Translations under genes and position numbers: made by a program | From: Methanobacteriota archaeon | Lineage (GTDB): Archaea > Thermoplasmatota > Poseidoniia > Poseidoniales > Thalassarchaeaceae | Assembly: GCA_002712645.1 (NCBI GenBank) | Contig: PAUH01000032.1 | Span: forward strand, 19,441 to 25,507 | Length of the DNA: 6,067 bases | Direction of reading: 5' to 3' | Notes under the pieces: generated by a model | What the model was told of the DNA's origin: nothing | Seen by the model: the letters and a program-made list of their open reading frames with translations, nothing else | Databases searched by the model: none | Shown: positions 5,375 through 6,067 of the stretch, piece after piece | How the letters are laid out: every line of letters begins with the position of its first letter | Numbering within the stretch: position 1 is the stretch's first letter

Positions 5375-6067
5375 TTACATCAGTATGTTGGAGGGCCATT
5401 CCCATTCGAGAAGCCCATCCTCTTCCGCATGTTTACTCACTCGCTTAAGAATTTCAGGATCATGAAGAGTTACAGCAGGCCACCGACGAGCAGGAATTGG
5501 ACCATCTGCAGACGGAATAGGTGCAGTGGCATCCCATGCGACTCTCCCTCTATCCTTGTCCCAAAGCAAGCCCCTATCAACGTCAAATCGTGCGAATAAC
5601 TGCCAAAGAAGTCTACGTTTAGCACCACTATCATGTAAGCCTAGGTCATTGTCGGTGATGAAGAGCCAGCGAAGATTCTGGGCACCTTGCATGTCCCATA
5701 TCGTTTCTGCAACTTTGCGTACCTTCTCCCTCTGAAGTAGTGCCAGCTCTTCATGAGAGTCTTCCATACCCTCTCTGGGACTAGGCCCTCCTTCGATTTC
5801 CACGGTAACGACAAGCATGGAGCTTCGAAGTAGACGAGCCTGAATTGCAATGCCTTCCTTCACAACCAATTGATCGAAGCCATCAGGGACGCCTGGAGCG
5901 CCAGTACCCGCTACTCTCCATTCAGGAGATCGCATCACGGGAGAGCCGAGAGGCGATTTTTCACCATTTCTTGGATCATTTGCAGGGATCGACGTCGCAT
6001 CTACCAGAATTTTTGATTGCACATTCTCAAAAGGATTTACGGGGTCAAGCGAATCCCCTGGTAGACC
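5375..6067 (-). CDS. UbiD-family (de)carboxylase, C-terminal part (partial)
   Basis: The frame is open through the window edge, giving the last 230 residues; a GTG at 6022 is internal, since conserved sequence (GDSLDPVNPFENVQSKILVD) continues upstream of it. UbiD enzymes use prenylated FMN to decarboxylate aromatic or unsaturated acids, here probably the prenylated hydroxybenzoate-type intermediate made by the adjacent UbiA homologue. C-terminal family signs are LRWLFITDNDLGLHD followed by LLWQLFARFDVDRG (compare 'vvvDeDvdvhd...vlwrlf...dp.rD'), then RGRVAWDAT, ARRWPAVTLHDPEILKRV and a terminal helix. An earlier 'SKILVDAT' segment, about 125 residues before 'VAWDAT', suits the long (about 600-residue) UbiD type found with menaquinone genes in Bacteroidetes and some archaea better than the 490-residue E. 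coli form; this comparison is from memory. The prFMN-binding and catalytic E-D-E residues lie outside the window. It ends 14 bases before the UbiA homologue, so the two are almost certainly co-transcribed. Confidence 0.78.
   Translation of the reverse strand, partial: GLPGDSLDPVNPFENVQSKILVDATSIPANDPRNGEKSPLGSPVMRSPEWRVAGTGAPGVPDGFDQLVVKEGIAIQARLLRSSMLVVTVEIEGGPSPREGMEDSHEELALLQREKVRKVAETIWDMQGAQNLRWLFITDNDLGLHDSGAKRRLLWQLFARFDVDRGLLWDKDRGRVAWDATAPIPSADGPIPARRWPAVTLHDPEILKRVSKHAEEDGLLEWEWPSNILM

Noticed and set aside
5361..5405. Upstream start (5405) for the UbiA-family gene, adding 15 residues
   Set aside because: It would overlap the UbiD gene by 31 bases, has no ribosome binding site, and the added residues are not family-like; the ATG at 5360 has GGAGGG at six bases.

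Overview
The window most likely comes from an archaeon, and a marine planktonic Thermoplasmatota lineage (Marine Group II/III, Poseidoniia type) is the best guess. The reasons are an archaeal-type deoxyhypusine synthase, a bacterial-style UvrB, long-type UbiD and UbiA quinone-pathway genes, a very small Hc1/histone H1-like gene, short intergenic gaps and moderate GC. The lineage is an inference from gene content and was not checked by any search. Coding density is close to 100% and no stretch over 300 bases lacks a gene.

Left part, plus strand (1-883). The window opens in the last 63 codons of a class III PLP-dependent aminotransferase. Three bases after its stop, in the same reading frame, a 228-residue protein begins. 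It carries the ordered C-terminal hallmarks of an extended short-chain dehydrogenase/epimerase but no N-terminal NAD-binding glycine motif.

Right part, minus strand (6067-893). Five genes run head to tail with gaps of 14, 19, 24 and 42 bases, in transcription order: the C-terminal part of a UbiD-family decarboxylase (cut by the window edge), a UbiA-family prenyltransferase, uvrB, deoxyhypusine synthase, and a 59-residue Hc1/histone H1-like protein that is easily missed. The first two fit quinone biosynthesis: prenylation of an aromatic acid and its decarboxylation. UvrB is the damage-verifying helicase of nucleotide excision repair, deoxyhypusine synthase modifies aIF5A, and the small protein is probably DNA-associated. 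These look like housekeeping genes sharing a transcription unit, not one pathway. The two gene groups converge with 9 bases between stop codons, where a small hairpin lies.

No mobile element, CRISPR array, tRNA or rRNA was seen. The points most worth a second look are the short Hc1-like gene, the roughly 40-residue insertion in UvrB, the changed spermidine-site residues in deoxyhypusine synthase, and the Rossmann-less SDR-like protein.
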